A stretch of DNA of 64,000 nt from Chryseobacterium sp. BGARF1. Its GTDB lineage: Bacteria > Bacteroidota > Bacteroidia > Flavobacteriales > Weeksellaceae. Under the pieces are notes generated by a model. The model saw nothing but the letters and a program-made list of their open reading frames with translations. It did no database searches and was not told the DNA's origin. Shown piece by piece: positions 47,650 through 54,428 of this stretch. Both the position numbers and the translations under genes were made by a program. Each line of letters starts with the position of its first letter. Within the stretch, counting starts at the first letter, position 1. The stretch lies in the NCBI RefSeq assembly GCF_001677955.1, contig NZ_LELA01000042.1, positions 124,001 to 188,000 of the forward strand, read 5' to 3'.

Positions 47650-47762
47650 GTTCGGGTTTCGTGATACGAGGTTCAAATACAAAAAAATATTATTAAATAT
47701 TTTCCGAATTGCAAAAACTCGGATCTTGAAACTCGCAACTCAAATCTCGGGTCTTGAATCTC
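47650..47762. repeat. heptamer array running into the 3' end of meaB
   Basis: Right arm units in strict register: ACTCGGA, TCTTGAA, ACTCGCA, ACTCAAA, TCTCGGG, TCTTGAA (47717-47758). The left arm has GGTTCGG, GTTTCGT, GATACGA, GGTTCAA (47650-47677). The meaB stop (47740-47742) and its last codons lie inside the right arm. Confidence 0.85.
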
Positions 47763-48735
47763 TTAAAAATTTTTCTACAAATAATTTTGCTTCAGTACTT
47801 GGATTAGAAATCTGGTCTGAAGCATTTTTTTTATGCTGAATATAAGCTTCCTCCACCGAATTATCTTTTTTCATCATACTTAAAATATATTCCTGAACCC
47901 AATATTCAAAGCGTTTTTCAGATTGTTGTGTTCGTACTTCATCAAAGCGATTGGTATTCTTTTTTAATGAAATAAAATCATCAATATTTTGATAAACCTC
48001 TTTCAACCCTTCGTTATGCAATGCAGACCCCAGCAAAACAGGAACTTTCCAGTCTTTTTCTTTAGCTGGGATAAAATCTAATGCCCGTTTCAGTTCAAGC
48101 CTGGTATTTTTAGCTTTTTGCAGATTGCTTTCTTCTACTTTATTAATGAAAATAATATCCACCATTTCCATGATTCCACGCTTTATTCCCTGAAGCTCAT
48201 CTCCACCGCCAATAATTTTCAGAAACAAAAAAACGTCGGTAATATCTGAGACCAAAACTTCAGACTGCCCCACTCCAACGGTTTCGATTAAAATATAATC
48301 ATAGCCTGCAGCTTCGCAAATCATCATCGTTTCAAAAGTCGTATTGGCAACTCCTCCCAAAAAACCTGAACTTGGCGAAGGACGAATAAATGCATTTTCT
48401 TCTTTTGCCAACTCTTCCATTCGGGTTTTATCACCCAAAATACTGCCTTTATTAATCGCAGAACTCGGATCGATGGCTAAAACCGCAACTTTTTTATTAT
48501 TTGAAATCGCTAATCTTCCGAAGTTTTCTATGAAAGTAGATTTTCCGGCACCGGGAACTCCTGTGATCCCCACTCTAATTGAATTTCCCGTTAATGGAAG
48601 AATTTTTTTTAAGAGTTCTTCTGCCTGGCTTCGATGTTCAGGTTTTGTACTCTCAACTAAAGTAATCGCTTTTGCGATCAAACGTTTATTGCCTGATTTA
48701 ATGCCCCCTATAAAGTCTTCTGTAGAAATTTTCAT
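47740..48735 (-). CDS. meaB: methylmalonyl-CoA mutase-associated GTPase MeaB
   Basis: The 331-residue G3E GTPase has Walker A GVPGAGKST near residue 62, the switch region AIDPSSAINKGSILGDKTRM (near 90), the DYILIETVGVGQSE motif near residue 147 and the guanine-specificity INKVEESN near residue 195. MeaB protects and reloads the B12-dependent methylmalonyl-CoA mutase. The large subunit of that enzyme is encoded at 58829-60946, 10 kb away. The last residues (about RDSRPEI) and the stop are encoded by an intergenic-type heptamer array. Confidence 0.95.
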   Translation of the reverse strand: MKISTEDFIGGIKSGNKRLIAKAITLVESTKPEHRSQAEELLKKILPLTGNSIRVGITGVPGAGKSTFIENFGRLAISNNKKVAVLAIDPSSAINKGSILGDKTRMEELAKEENAFIRPSPSSGFLGGVANTTFETMMICEAAGYDYILIETVGVGQSEVLVSDITDVFLFLKIIGGGDELQGIKRGIMEMVDIIFINKVEESNLQKAKNTRLELKRALDFIPAKEKDWKVPVLLGSALHNEGLKEVYQNIDDFISLKKNTNRFDEVRTQQSEKRFEYWVQEYILSMMKKDNSVEEAYIQHKKNASDQISNPSTEAKLFVEKFLRDSRPEI

Positions 48736-48868
48736 TCATTCAAAAATATAAAAATAAGCTGCAAAATCCGAGAAAAAGCACATTAATTTTAATGCTTCTA
48801 AATTATAGATCTAAACACCAACCACCTGCAAAATTCGTTATTTTTGTTTTAAACAATTAAAAAACAAT

Positions 48869-49162
48869 ATGAAAAGTCTATTTGCAGCAGCAACATTTGC
48901 CCTTATTTTATTAGCATCTTGTACTCCGAAAGCAACATCGGTAGCCGAAGCTCCAAGATCAGCAACAAGTACCGCAGAACAGATCGCTCAGGGAAAAACT
49001 ATTTTCGAAACCGCTTGCAATAGATGTCATAAATTATATGAACCTACACAATTTACTTCTGTACAATGGGTAGGAATTATGAACGCCATGGCGCCAAAAG
49101 CAAAACTAACTGACGAACAACATCAGTGGGTATATGATTATTTAGTGTCTGTGAAGAAATAA
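48869..49162 (+). CDS. small cytochrome c lipoprotein, copy 1
   Basis: The 97-residue protein has a lipoprotein signal ending LLASC (Cys18). A compact class I cytochrome c domain follows, with CNRCHKLYEP (heme attachment near residues 50-54) and a Met-containing region MNAMAPKAKLTDEQ as the likely axial ligand site. It is anchored at the periplasmic face and would carry electrons between respiratory complexes. It is followed 27 nt later by a close paralogue. Confidence 0.9.
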   Translation: MKSLFAAATFALILLASCTPKATSVAEAPRSATSTAEQIAQGKTIFETACNRCHKLYEPTQFTSVQWVGIMNAMAPKAKLTDEQHQWVYDYLVSVKK

Positions 49163-49189
49163 AAGACTCAACCAACAAAATATATCATC

Positions 49190-49477
49190 ATGAAAAAATT
49201 AGTTTTAAGTATGATCTTAGGATCTCTTTTTATGGTTTCATGCGGGCCAAAAAGTACAGCAGTAAGCGGCCCTAAATTTACCTCAGCTGAACATTTGGCA
49301 CAGGGAAAAACGGTTTTTGAAAACTCATGCAACAGATGTCACAAATTACCTGATCCTGCAAAACATGATGATCAGGGATGGATAAAAACCTTAAGCAGAA
49401 TGGCTCCAAAAGCGAAATTGAATGATGAACAACATCAAATGGTCTATGATTATTTGATCTCTGTAAATAAAAAATAG
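49190..49477 (+). CDS. small cytochrome c lipoprotein, copy 2
   Basis: The 95-residue protein parallels its neighbour: lipobox FMVSC (Cys18), heme site CNRCHKLPDP, and RMAPKAKLNDEQHQMVYDYL at the C-terminus, almost the same as copy 1. It arose by tandem duplication. The two could serve as interchangeable electron carriers, perhaps to the cbb3 oxidase. The stop codon lies in the stem of a terminator at 49471-49505. Confidence 0.9.
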   Translation: MKKLVLSMILGSLFMVSCGPKSTAVSGPKFTSAEHLAQGKTVFENSCNRCHKLPDPAKHDDQGWIKTLSRMAPKAKLNDEQHQMVYDYLISVNKK

Positions 49478-49505
49478 GCTTTCTTTTGAAAGTCTATTTT
49501 TGTTT
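49471..49505 (+). terminator. terminator after the cytochrome c pair
   Basis: AAAATAGGCTTTC (49471-49483) pairs with GAAAGTCTATTTT (49488-49500) with one G-T pair, followed by a T-rich run. Confidence 0.85.
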
Positions 49506-49526
49506 TCTTTTACTTTAATTGAAAAA

Positions 49527-49554
49527 CAAAGCGAATTGACCATTCACAATTCAC
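49527..49554. repeat. heptamer array sharing units with 34579-34606
   Basis: The units are CAAAGCG, AATTGAC, CATTCAC, AATTCAC. The same units occur at 34579-34606 as CAAAGCG, AATTGAC, AATTGAC, CATTCAC. The array overlaps the last codon of the dipeptide epimerase gene by a few bases. Confidence 0.85.
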
Positions 49555-50543
49555 TTTAAACTAATTCCCAAACCTGGTTTTCCTGATAGAATAATTTTGC
49601 CATTTTCTACAAAATTTCCTGTGGCATAATCATTTGAAATAAGATTTGCTCCGTCTAGATCTACAAAATCTGCGAGTCCCGTTAAAAGACATCCTGCGGA
49701 AATTCCGACTGTGGATTCTGTCATGCAGCCGATCATAATTTTATAGTTCAATTCTCTTGCTTTTTTTATCATTTCTAAAGCGGGAGTCAATCCTCCACAT
49801 TTCATCAATTTAATATTGATGCTTTTATAATATGGAATCAGTTCGTCAAGCGAATCAATATTTTGGCAATCTTCATCTGCCATCCAATTAGCAAAACTTT
49901 CTTTTTTTAATATTTTATAATGGTCAATCGGTCGAGGTTGCTCCAAATATGAAAATCTTTGAACCTCAGCATTTTCCTGAAGCCAAATACAATCTTCATC
50001 GGTAAAACTTGCGTTAGAATCTAAAGCACTACTTTTATCTAATTGTAATAATTTTTCAATATTGTTTTTATTTAAACCTTTGCATTTTACTTTAAATCGA
50101 GTCCATTCGCTTTTCTGAATTTTATCGATTTGATTCTCAATATCTCCAATTGAAATCGTGATTGAACTTTCAACTAAATTATCCGTTGGAAGTTGATTTA
50201 ATTCTAAAAAACTTTTGTTTTCAAGTTTTCCAAACAGATCCCAATACGCACAATCTAAAGCAGATAATAAAAACGAATGAAGGTTTAAACTCAATAAAAA
50301 CTTAAAAAATTCTTTAGGATGAATGATTTTCTGAACTTCAATTTGATGCTGAACTTTTTTTAATTTTAAAACAAAATCATGAAGATCGATCTGATAATAA
50401 TCGATCGCCACACATTCGCCATAACCTTTACAATTTTGATGGGAGAACTCTATTAACAATGCATCACGATGATTGTAGTTTCCGTAAGCAATGGAAAATG
50501 TTTCTTTTAGATGAAGTTTTTTGCGTGTAAACCTTATTTTCAT
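49551..50543 (-). CDS. dipeptide epimerase / enolase-superfamily enzyme
   Basis: The 330-residue protein is a muconate-lactonising-type enolase-superfamily member. The KXK general base motif is in RFKVKCKGL near residue 150. The metal ligands are Asp in DSNASF (near 176), Glu in EQPRPID (near 201) and Asp in MADEDCQN (near 223). The second base Lys is in IKLMKCGGLTPALE (near 248). The DXD signature of the specificity helix (DLDGANLI) is near the end. These enzymes epimerise L-Ala-D/L-Glu and similar peptides released from cell wall. The exact substrate is uncertain. It overlaps the heptamer array at its end. Confidence 0.88.
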   Translation of the reverse strand: MKIRFTRKKLHLKETFSIAYGNYNHRDALLIEFSHQNCKGYGECVAIDYYQIDLHDFVLKLKKVQHQIEVQKIIHPKEFFKFLLSLNLHSFLLSALDCAYWDLFGKLENKSFLELNQLPTDNLVESSITISIGDIENQIDKIQKSEWTRFKVKCKGLNKNNIEKLLQLDKSSALDSNASFTDEDCIWLQENAEVQRFSYLEQPRPIDHYKILKKESFANWMADEDCQNIDSLDELIPYYKSINIKLMKCGGLTPALEMIKKARELNYKIMIGCMTESTVGISAGCLLTGLADFVDLDGANLISNDYATGNFVENGKIILSGKPGLGISLK

Positions 50544-50547
50544 AATA

Positions 50548-51147
50548 TTAACTTACCCATTGGTCAAATGTTTTTAAAACTACCCATTTCCCATTCTTTT
50601 TTTTGTAAATAATAGTCTTTCCTCCTCCATCCAAAGGTCCACAAGACATTGAATTTTGAACGATACATATAGTTTTTTCTTTATTAAAAAATGGTACAGA
50701 AAAACGACAAATACAGTTGTCACCATATTTTTTATCAAATTCAATCCAAAAATTACTTTTCTTAATTTCCTGGAGTTTTTGAAGTTCTTGACCTGTTATA
50801 TATTTTAAGTTAATCTTAATTCTACTTTTATCGAATTTAAAATTTAAAACAGCTCTTTCTTGATTTTTATAATAAACAGAGTCTTTCTGTAAAAAAATTG
50901 AATCGTATTTCAAATCAATACCAAGAGGCCGTATTTCATTGTCTTCTACATCTATATTGACTGGACTCAAGGTAGAATTATAAATAAAATGATTAAACTC
51001 TAACGTCTCACTATCGTTTTTAATCAACTGATTTAAAACTTCGTATCGCAAGTTTAGCAAATCATCTTTCGGAATTATTGCTTTCTTCACATCGTTCTTT
51101 TTGCAGGAAATCAATAGCAATAGAATAAAAAATAAATAGTGTTTCAT
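50548..51147 (-). CDS. lipoprotein of unknown function
   Basis: The 199-residue protein has a lipoprotein signal MKHYLFFILLLLISC (Cys15) and a charged mature part. Its only clear stretch, near the C-terminus (CGPLDGGGKTIIYKKKNGKW), resembles endings of other flavobacterial lipoproteins of unknown role. The gene lies 4 nt upstream of the dipeptide epimerase gene and 26 nt downstream of the TPR gene, so it is within the operon that starts at rtcB. No function is proposed. Confidence 0.72.
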   Translation of the reverse strand: MKHYLFFILLLLISCKKNDVKKAIIPKDDLLNLRYEVLNQLIKNDSETLEFNHFIYNSTLSPVNIDVEDNEIRPLGIDLKYDSIFLQKDSVYYKNQERAVLNFKFDKSRIKINLKYITGQELQKLQEIKKSNFWIEFDKKYGDNCICRFSVPFFNKEKTICIVQNSMSCGPLDGGGKTIIYKKKNGKWVVLKTFDQWVS

Positions 51148-51173
51148 AAATTAAATTTACAAAAAAAGGAGAC

Positions 51174-51686
51174 TTATTTCGTCTCCTTCTTGTTTTTAGA
51201 TTTTTTCTTGGACATTTTAGATTTTATAAATTTCTTGCGGTCTTTTACAACATCTAAACTATGCGATGTAAAGCAATACTTTTCTGCTTCAGTTAAAAAT
51301 TTTAAAGCATTGGGAAAGCTTCCTCTTTTCTCAGAAAGCAGAGATCTGTAAAACCACAAAGTCGATTTATCAATTCCTTTTATTTTTAAAGAATAGTTAA
51401 TCAGCTTTTCGGCTTCCTGTAAATCTTCATTATCCAAAAGACATTTAATGTAATATTTTGGTGTATTAAGATTCGTAACATCACATTGCATCGCCTCTTC
51501 AAAATAGAGCTTTGCTTTTTCGTAATCTATGAGCATTTCGCTGTAAATCCTTCCCATCAGACAAAGAGAATCTGCATCTTCAGGATCGTAAGACAGTGCA
51601 TAATTCAATGCTTCCAAACAATCGGGCAAGCTGTAAGGATAATTATCCAAAGCTTCAAAATAATATTTACTTTTAGTTAAAGTCAT
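51174..51686 (-). CDS. TPR-repeat protein with basic tail, downstream of prfH
   Basis: The 170-residue protein has about four tetratricopeptide helical pairs (ALNYALSYDPEDADSLCLMG and KAKLYFEEAMQCDV are typical). It ends in a strongly basic tail, with KKFIKSKMSKKKSKNKK at the C-terminus. Such a tail could bind RNA or ribosomes. The start overlaps the prfH stop by 14 nt (51673-51686), so it is translationally coupled to the release-factor-like gene and is a candidate third part of the ribosome-repair module. That link is inferred from coupling only. Confidence 0.78.
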   Translation of the reverse strand: MTLTKSKYYFEALDNYPYSLPDCLEALNYALSYDPEDADSLCLMGRIYSEMLIDYEKAKLYFEEAMQCDVTNLNTPKYYIKCLLDNEDLQEAEKLINYSLKIKGIDKSTLWFYRSLLSEKRGSFPNALKFLTEAEKYCFTSHSLDVVKDRKKFIKSKMSKKKSKNKKETK

Positions 51687-52371
51687 TTCTGTAGTTTTTT
51701 AATTCATTTTTCAGTTGATTTCTTTCTTTTTTAAAAGATTTCTCATGATAATTCTTTTTAAAATCGCTTCCAGAAAATGTTCGGATTGGGTTTCCTCTTT
51801 GCACCTGCAAATGATTATTCCAAGTTTCCTGCATTCTTTTTTGAAGCTGAATGATATTCTGTTCCAAAACTTTTGCTTTCAATCTTTCAATCGAAAGTTT
51901 TTTATTCTCCAACTGCGAACGCGTATCCTGCACAAAAACACTTTGCCCAGTCGGAAGGTGAGTTGCACGAACAGCCGTGTTTACTTTATTCACGTTTTGC
52001 CCGCCACTTCCCTGGCTTCTCGTCGTTTGAAACTGAATATCCTTTTCGTTGAAATTAATTTTCTCCAAACCTTCCAGTTCAAAAATCCCGATAAACCAGT
52101 TGCTTCTTTTATGCAGTTTTCGGAAGGTACTTTTCCCAATCCAGCAAATACTTCCTAGCCAAGTTTTTAAAAATTCATTTACATTTTTTGATTTTAAAAG
52201 TAGCGTTACCGATTTCAATGTCAGATTTTCATCACCATTTTCACGATGAATGATTTCGTAGTCTATTTTATTATGTTTTGCTTCCTCAAGGAAAACCTTC
52301 AGAACTTTGGCAACTACCCATTGACATTCTAAAGGTCCTCTTCCTGAGGTTATTTGTATTAATTTGTCCAT
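51673..52371 (-). CDS. prfH: peptide chain release factor-like protein PrfH
   Basis: From the ATG at 52371 the protein is 232 residues. The frame is open up to 52431, but that extension is encoded by a heptamer array and is not credible. The GGQ peptidyl-hydrolysis motif is in TTRSQGSGGQNVNKVN near residue 135. The stop-codon recognition domain of RF1/RF2 is absent, as in the PrfH family. PrfH is known to release peptides from ribosomes cleaved in the decoding centre of 16S rRNA, so that RtcB can seal the break. rtcB lies directly upstream on the same strand. Confidence 0.93.
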   Translation of the reverse strand: MDKLIQITSGRGPLECQWVVAKVLKVFLEEAKHNKIDYEIIHRENGDENLTLKSVTLLLKSKNVNEFLKTWLGSICWIGKSTFRKLHKRSNWFIGIFELEGLEKINFNEKDIQFQTTRSQGSGGQNVNKVNTAVRATHLPTGQSVFVQDTRSQLENKKLSIERLKAKVLEQNIIQLQKRMQETWNNHLQVQRGNPIRTFSGSDFKKNYHEKSFKKERNQLKNELKNYRNDFN

Positions 52372-52390
52372 TATTTTTTTGTTTGTTGTC

Positions 52391-52456
52391 GGTTGATGGT
52401 TAATAGTTGATGGCGTTAAAAATTCTAACAACCATCAACTAAAAACTAACAACCAT
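52391..52456. repeat. inverted heptamer array between rtcB and prfH
   Basis: The left arm is GGTTGAT, GGTTAAT, AGTTGAT (52391-52411). The right arm is AACAACC, ATCAACT, AAAAACT, AACAACC (52427-52454). The arms are complementary and would form a long imperfect hairpin in the rtcB-prfH mRNA. Confidence 0.85.
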
Positions 52457-52457
52457 T

Positions 52458-53849
52458 TTACTTATCCATTCTCACAATTCGAGGTTGAAAAGTTCCCAGA
52501 ATATCAACCAATTCACTTTGTGCATTCATCACTTCATTGATGTCTTTGTACGCCATTGGTGCTTCTTCGGTATTTCCGCCCATCAAAGTGACATTTTTAA
52601 GTTTTAATTCTTTTTTAATGTCATTTTGAGTGAAAAGATTTCTACACTCTCCTCTCGAATGAGCTCTTCCTGCTCCGTGTGAAGCTGAATTCAAAGAATC
52701 TGGATTTCCTTTTCCACGAACGATAAAACCTTTTGCTGTCATCGAACCTGGAATCATTCCCAATTCATTTTCGTTCGCCGGAGTTGCACCTTTTCTGTGA
52801 ACAATCACTTCTTTTCCGTTGTGAATTTCCTTCCACGCAAAGTTGTGATGGTTTTCGATTCTCGCCTTTACTCTTCCGCCGACTGCTTTTACCAATCTTC
52901 GGTGAATGTCGTCGTGACAGGCCGAAGCATAATCTCCCGCCAAATTCATCGCCGTCCAATATTCTAAACCGAGATGCGTGTTCAAATCCAACCAAGCGAA
53001 GTTTTGCGCTTCTTTTGGCAACGGACATTGCTCAGTCGCCACTCTCGAATAATATTGAGCGATTTCTGCTCCCAAACCACGCGAACCGCTGTGTGAAAGA
53101 ATTCCGAGATATTTTCCTTTTGGAAGCCCGATTTGTTTGTCTTCTTCTGTTATTTCAACTTCCCCGAATTCTACAAAGTGATTTCCGCCTCCGGAACTTC
53201 CCATTTGTTTGATGGCTTTTCCTTTTAGTCTTCTCAAAATCGGAATTAAATCGAATGTATCTCTGTCGAAAATTTCGTGGTCAACGTGAGATTTATGCGT
53301 TTCATACATTCCGAATTTGGTATGTTCAGCAAGAGCTTTTTCATATTTATCTCTTGCTCCGTCAAGATATGAGATAGGGGTATCCAAAATACTGAGCGAC
53401 ATTCTACAGCCAATATCCATCCCTACTCCGTAAGGAATCACGGCATTTTCAACTGCCAAAACTCCACCGATTGGAAGCCCATAACCAGTGTGTGCATCGG
53501 GCATTAAAGCACCTTGCGTGGCAATTGGCAATTTCAATGCGGTATACAACTGGTTTTTTGCTTCATCCGAAATATTGTTTCCGAAAATATTGAAAGTTGC
53601 TCGGTTTGTATTGAGCATTCTTTTTTCGGTTTTCTTGGATGAAAGCAAGGCTTCTGCAATCTGTCCGAAGCTTAAATCTTTTTCAAATTGTTCCGGATTC
53701 TGTTGAATTTCCTTTAAAAGAGATTTCACATAATGAATATTTTTGGTTGCAAAATTTCTCTTCATGACTTCCAAAGCGATGTTCACGCTCTGATTGTTTG
53801 GATAGCCTAATTTTAATATATCTTTTCCTTTAAGTTTTAAATTTCCCAT
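52458..53849 (-). CDS. rtcB: RNA ligase RtcB (RtcB2 type, paired with PrfH)
   Basis: The 463-residue protein carries the RtcB motifs in order: DAHTGYGLPIGGVLA near residue 118, the metal-binding Cys in GVGMDIGCRMS near residue 147, GGGNHFVEFGEVE near residue 219, LSHSGSRGLG near residue 250, and SHGAGRAHSR with the guanylated His near residue 390. RtcB joins RNA 2',3'-cyclic phosphate (or 3'-phosphate) to 5'-OH ends using GTP and Mn2+. Pairing with PrfH points to repair of 16S rRNA cut by ribotoxins, not tRNA splicing. Its upstream region has two structured RNA elements. Confidence 0.96.
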   Translation of the reverse strand: MGNLKLKGKDILKLGYPNNQSVNIALEVMKRNFATKNIHYVKSLLKEIQQNPEQFEKDLSFGQIAEALLSSKKTEKRMLNTNRATFNIFGNNISDEAKNQLYTALKLPIATQGALMPDAHTGYGLPIGGVLAVENAVIPYGVGMDIGCRMSLSILDTPISYLDGARDKYEKALAEHTKFGMYETHKSHVDHEIFDRDTFDLIPILRRLKGKAIKQMGSSGGGNHFVEFGEVEITEEDKQIGLPKGKYLGILSHSGSRGLGAEIAQYYSRVATEQCPLPKEAQNFAWLDLNTHLGLEYWTAMNLAGDYASACHDDIHRRLVKAVGGRVKARIENHHNFAWKEIHNGKEVIVHRKGATPANENELGMIPGSMTAKGFIVRGKGNPDSLNSASHGAGRAHSRGECRNLFTQNDIKKELKLKNVTLMGGNTEEAPMAYKDINEVMNAQSELVDILGTFQPRIVRMDK

Positions 53850-53860
53850 TGTTTTTTAAT

Positions 53861-53904
53861 AAGATGTTAGATATTAGACGCAAGATGTCAGACATTTTTG
53901 CGTC
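53861..53904. repeat. heptamer array just upstream of rtcB
   Basis: The units are AAGATGT, TAGATAT, TAGACGC, AAGATGT, CAGACAT (53861-53895). TTTTGCGTC follows and pairs with GACGCAA within the array. Confidence 0.75.
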
Positions 53905-53942
53905 AAATATTTTATCAACTATAATTTTAGTTGATTTATTTA

Positions 53943-53973
53943 AACCTAACGGGTTTTTGAAACCCGTTAGGTT
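53943..53973. repeat. perfect 14-bp hairpin, dispersed palindrome type
   Basis: AACCTAACGGGTTT (53943-53956) and its exact complement (53960-53973) flank a 3-nt loop. I recall very similar hairpins between genes in other Chryseobacterium genomes, but cannot check this here. Confidence 0.75.
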
Positions 53974-53990
53974 GTGATTGACAGGAAGTT

Positions 53991-54095
53991 TTATTAGCCC
54001 CGATGGTAACGGCATCCTTTTTTTGCGGTGGCTTGAAAAAAGCGATGGCAAAAAAAGATACAGTGGACAGCGGGAAATAGCTCCTGATAAAAATT
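53991..54095. ncRNA. candidate structured RNA or repeat element upstream of rtcB
   Basis: A nested fold can be drawn. AGC and CCCG (53996-54002) pair with CGGG and GCT (54071-54082, with a bulge). CTTTTTTTGC (54017-54026) pairs perfectly with GCAAAAAAAG (54048-54057). GCTT / AAGC closes the tip (54031-54034 and 54040-54043). Conserved-looking single strands (GGCATC, GATACAGTGGACAG, GGGAAATAGCTCC) lie between helices. I believe closely similar sequences recur between genes in many Bacteroidota, but I cannot name a family. The transcribed strand is unknown. The 94-codon plus-strand frame across it (53978-54262) has no protein-like features. Confidence 0.5.
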
Positions 54096-54136
54096 TTGAT
54101 TTCGGGGAAACTTGTTTTGAGTTTGAAATATTGCGC

Positions 54137-54172
54137 AATAAAAAACCCGAAAATCTTACGACTTCGGGTTTT
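54137..54172 (-). terminator. terminator of the candidate small RNA upstream of rtcB
   Basis: AAAACCCGAA (54142-54151) and TTCGGGTTTT (54163-54172) form a 10-bp stem, followed on the minus strand by TTTTTTATTG. It lies between the promoter at 54315-54344 and rtcB. Confidence 0.8.
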
Positions 54173-54308
54173 GATATTTCAATATACTGTTATTCTATGA
54201 ATGTACCATACCACGAAGCCTCGCCTTTGCAAAAGGCAATCCTACTGTTGAAAGCTGATTGAATCTGAACATTGCTTCGTTGTTTTTTTAATGGTTAAAC
54301 TTGATTTT
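54139..54308 (-). ncRNA. candidate small RNA with own promoter and terminator, upstream of rtcB-prfH
   Basis: A good promoter at 54315-54344 and a terminator at 54137-54172 define a minus-strand transcript of about 170 nt with no plausible reading frame. A helix can be formed by ACCAT/ATGGT (54205-54209 with 54291-54295) and ACGAAGC/GCTTCGT (54213-54219 with 54274-54280). It encloses a perfect hairpin GCCTTT/AAAGGC (54223-54237). The layout (long rod with internal loop, then terminator) would suit a 6S-like or other regulatory RNA, but I recognise no family. It is on the rtcB strand, and the two transcripts are separated by its terminator. Confidence 0.55.
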
Positions 54309-54314
54309 CAGATG

Positions 54315-54344
54315 CAAAGATATACAAATTTTTGAAACACAAAA
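54315..54344 (-). promoter_or_regulatory. flavobacterial promoter for the candidate small RNA
   Basis: On the minus strand TTTTG (54344-54340) is followed after 17 nt by TATCTTTG (54322-54315), matching the Bacteroidota consensus TTG, 17-23 nt, TAnnTTTG. Transcription should begin near 54308. Confidence 0.75.
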
Positions 54345-54374
54345 TTAAAATTCAATTATTTTTATCACTTATTA

Positions 54375-54408
54375 TTGACTTCCATATACCGTTAAAATGT
54401 TATATTTG
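54375..54408 (+). promoter_or_regulatory. promoter of the DUF4836-ABC operon
   Basis: TTG (54375-54377) and TATATTTG (54401-54408) are 23 nt apart, within the Bacteroidota range. The ATG is 20 nt further on. Confidence 0.65.
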
Positions 54409-54428
54409 TTTTCTTAACCAAAAAATAT

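Noticed and set aside
52372..52431. Upstream start for prfH (MLEFLTPSTINHQ)
   Set aside because: This part is encoded by a heptamer array; the ATG at 52371 gives the normal family N-terminus.
53978..54262. 94-codon plus-strand frame starting MTGSFISPDGNG
   Set aside because: It runs across two structured elements and a terminator, has no ribosome-binding context and no protein-like composition.
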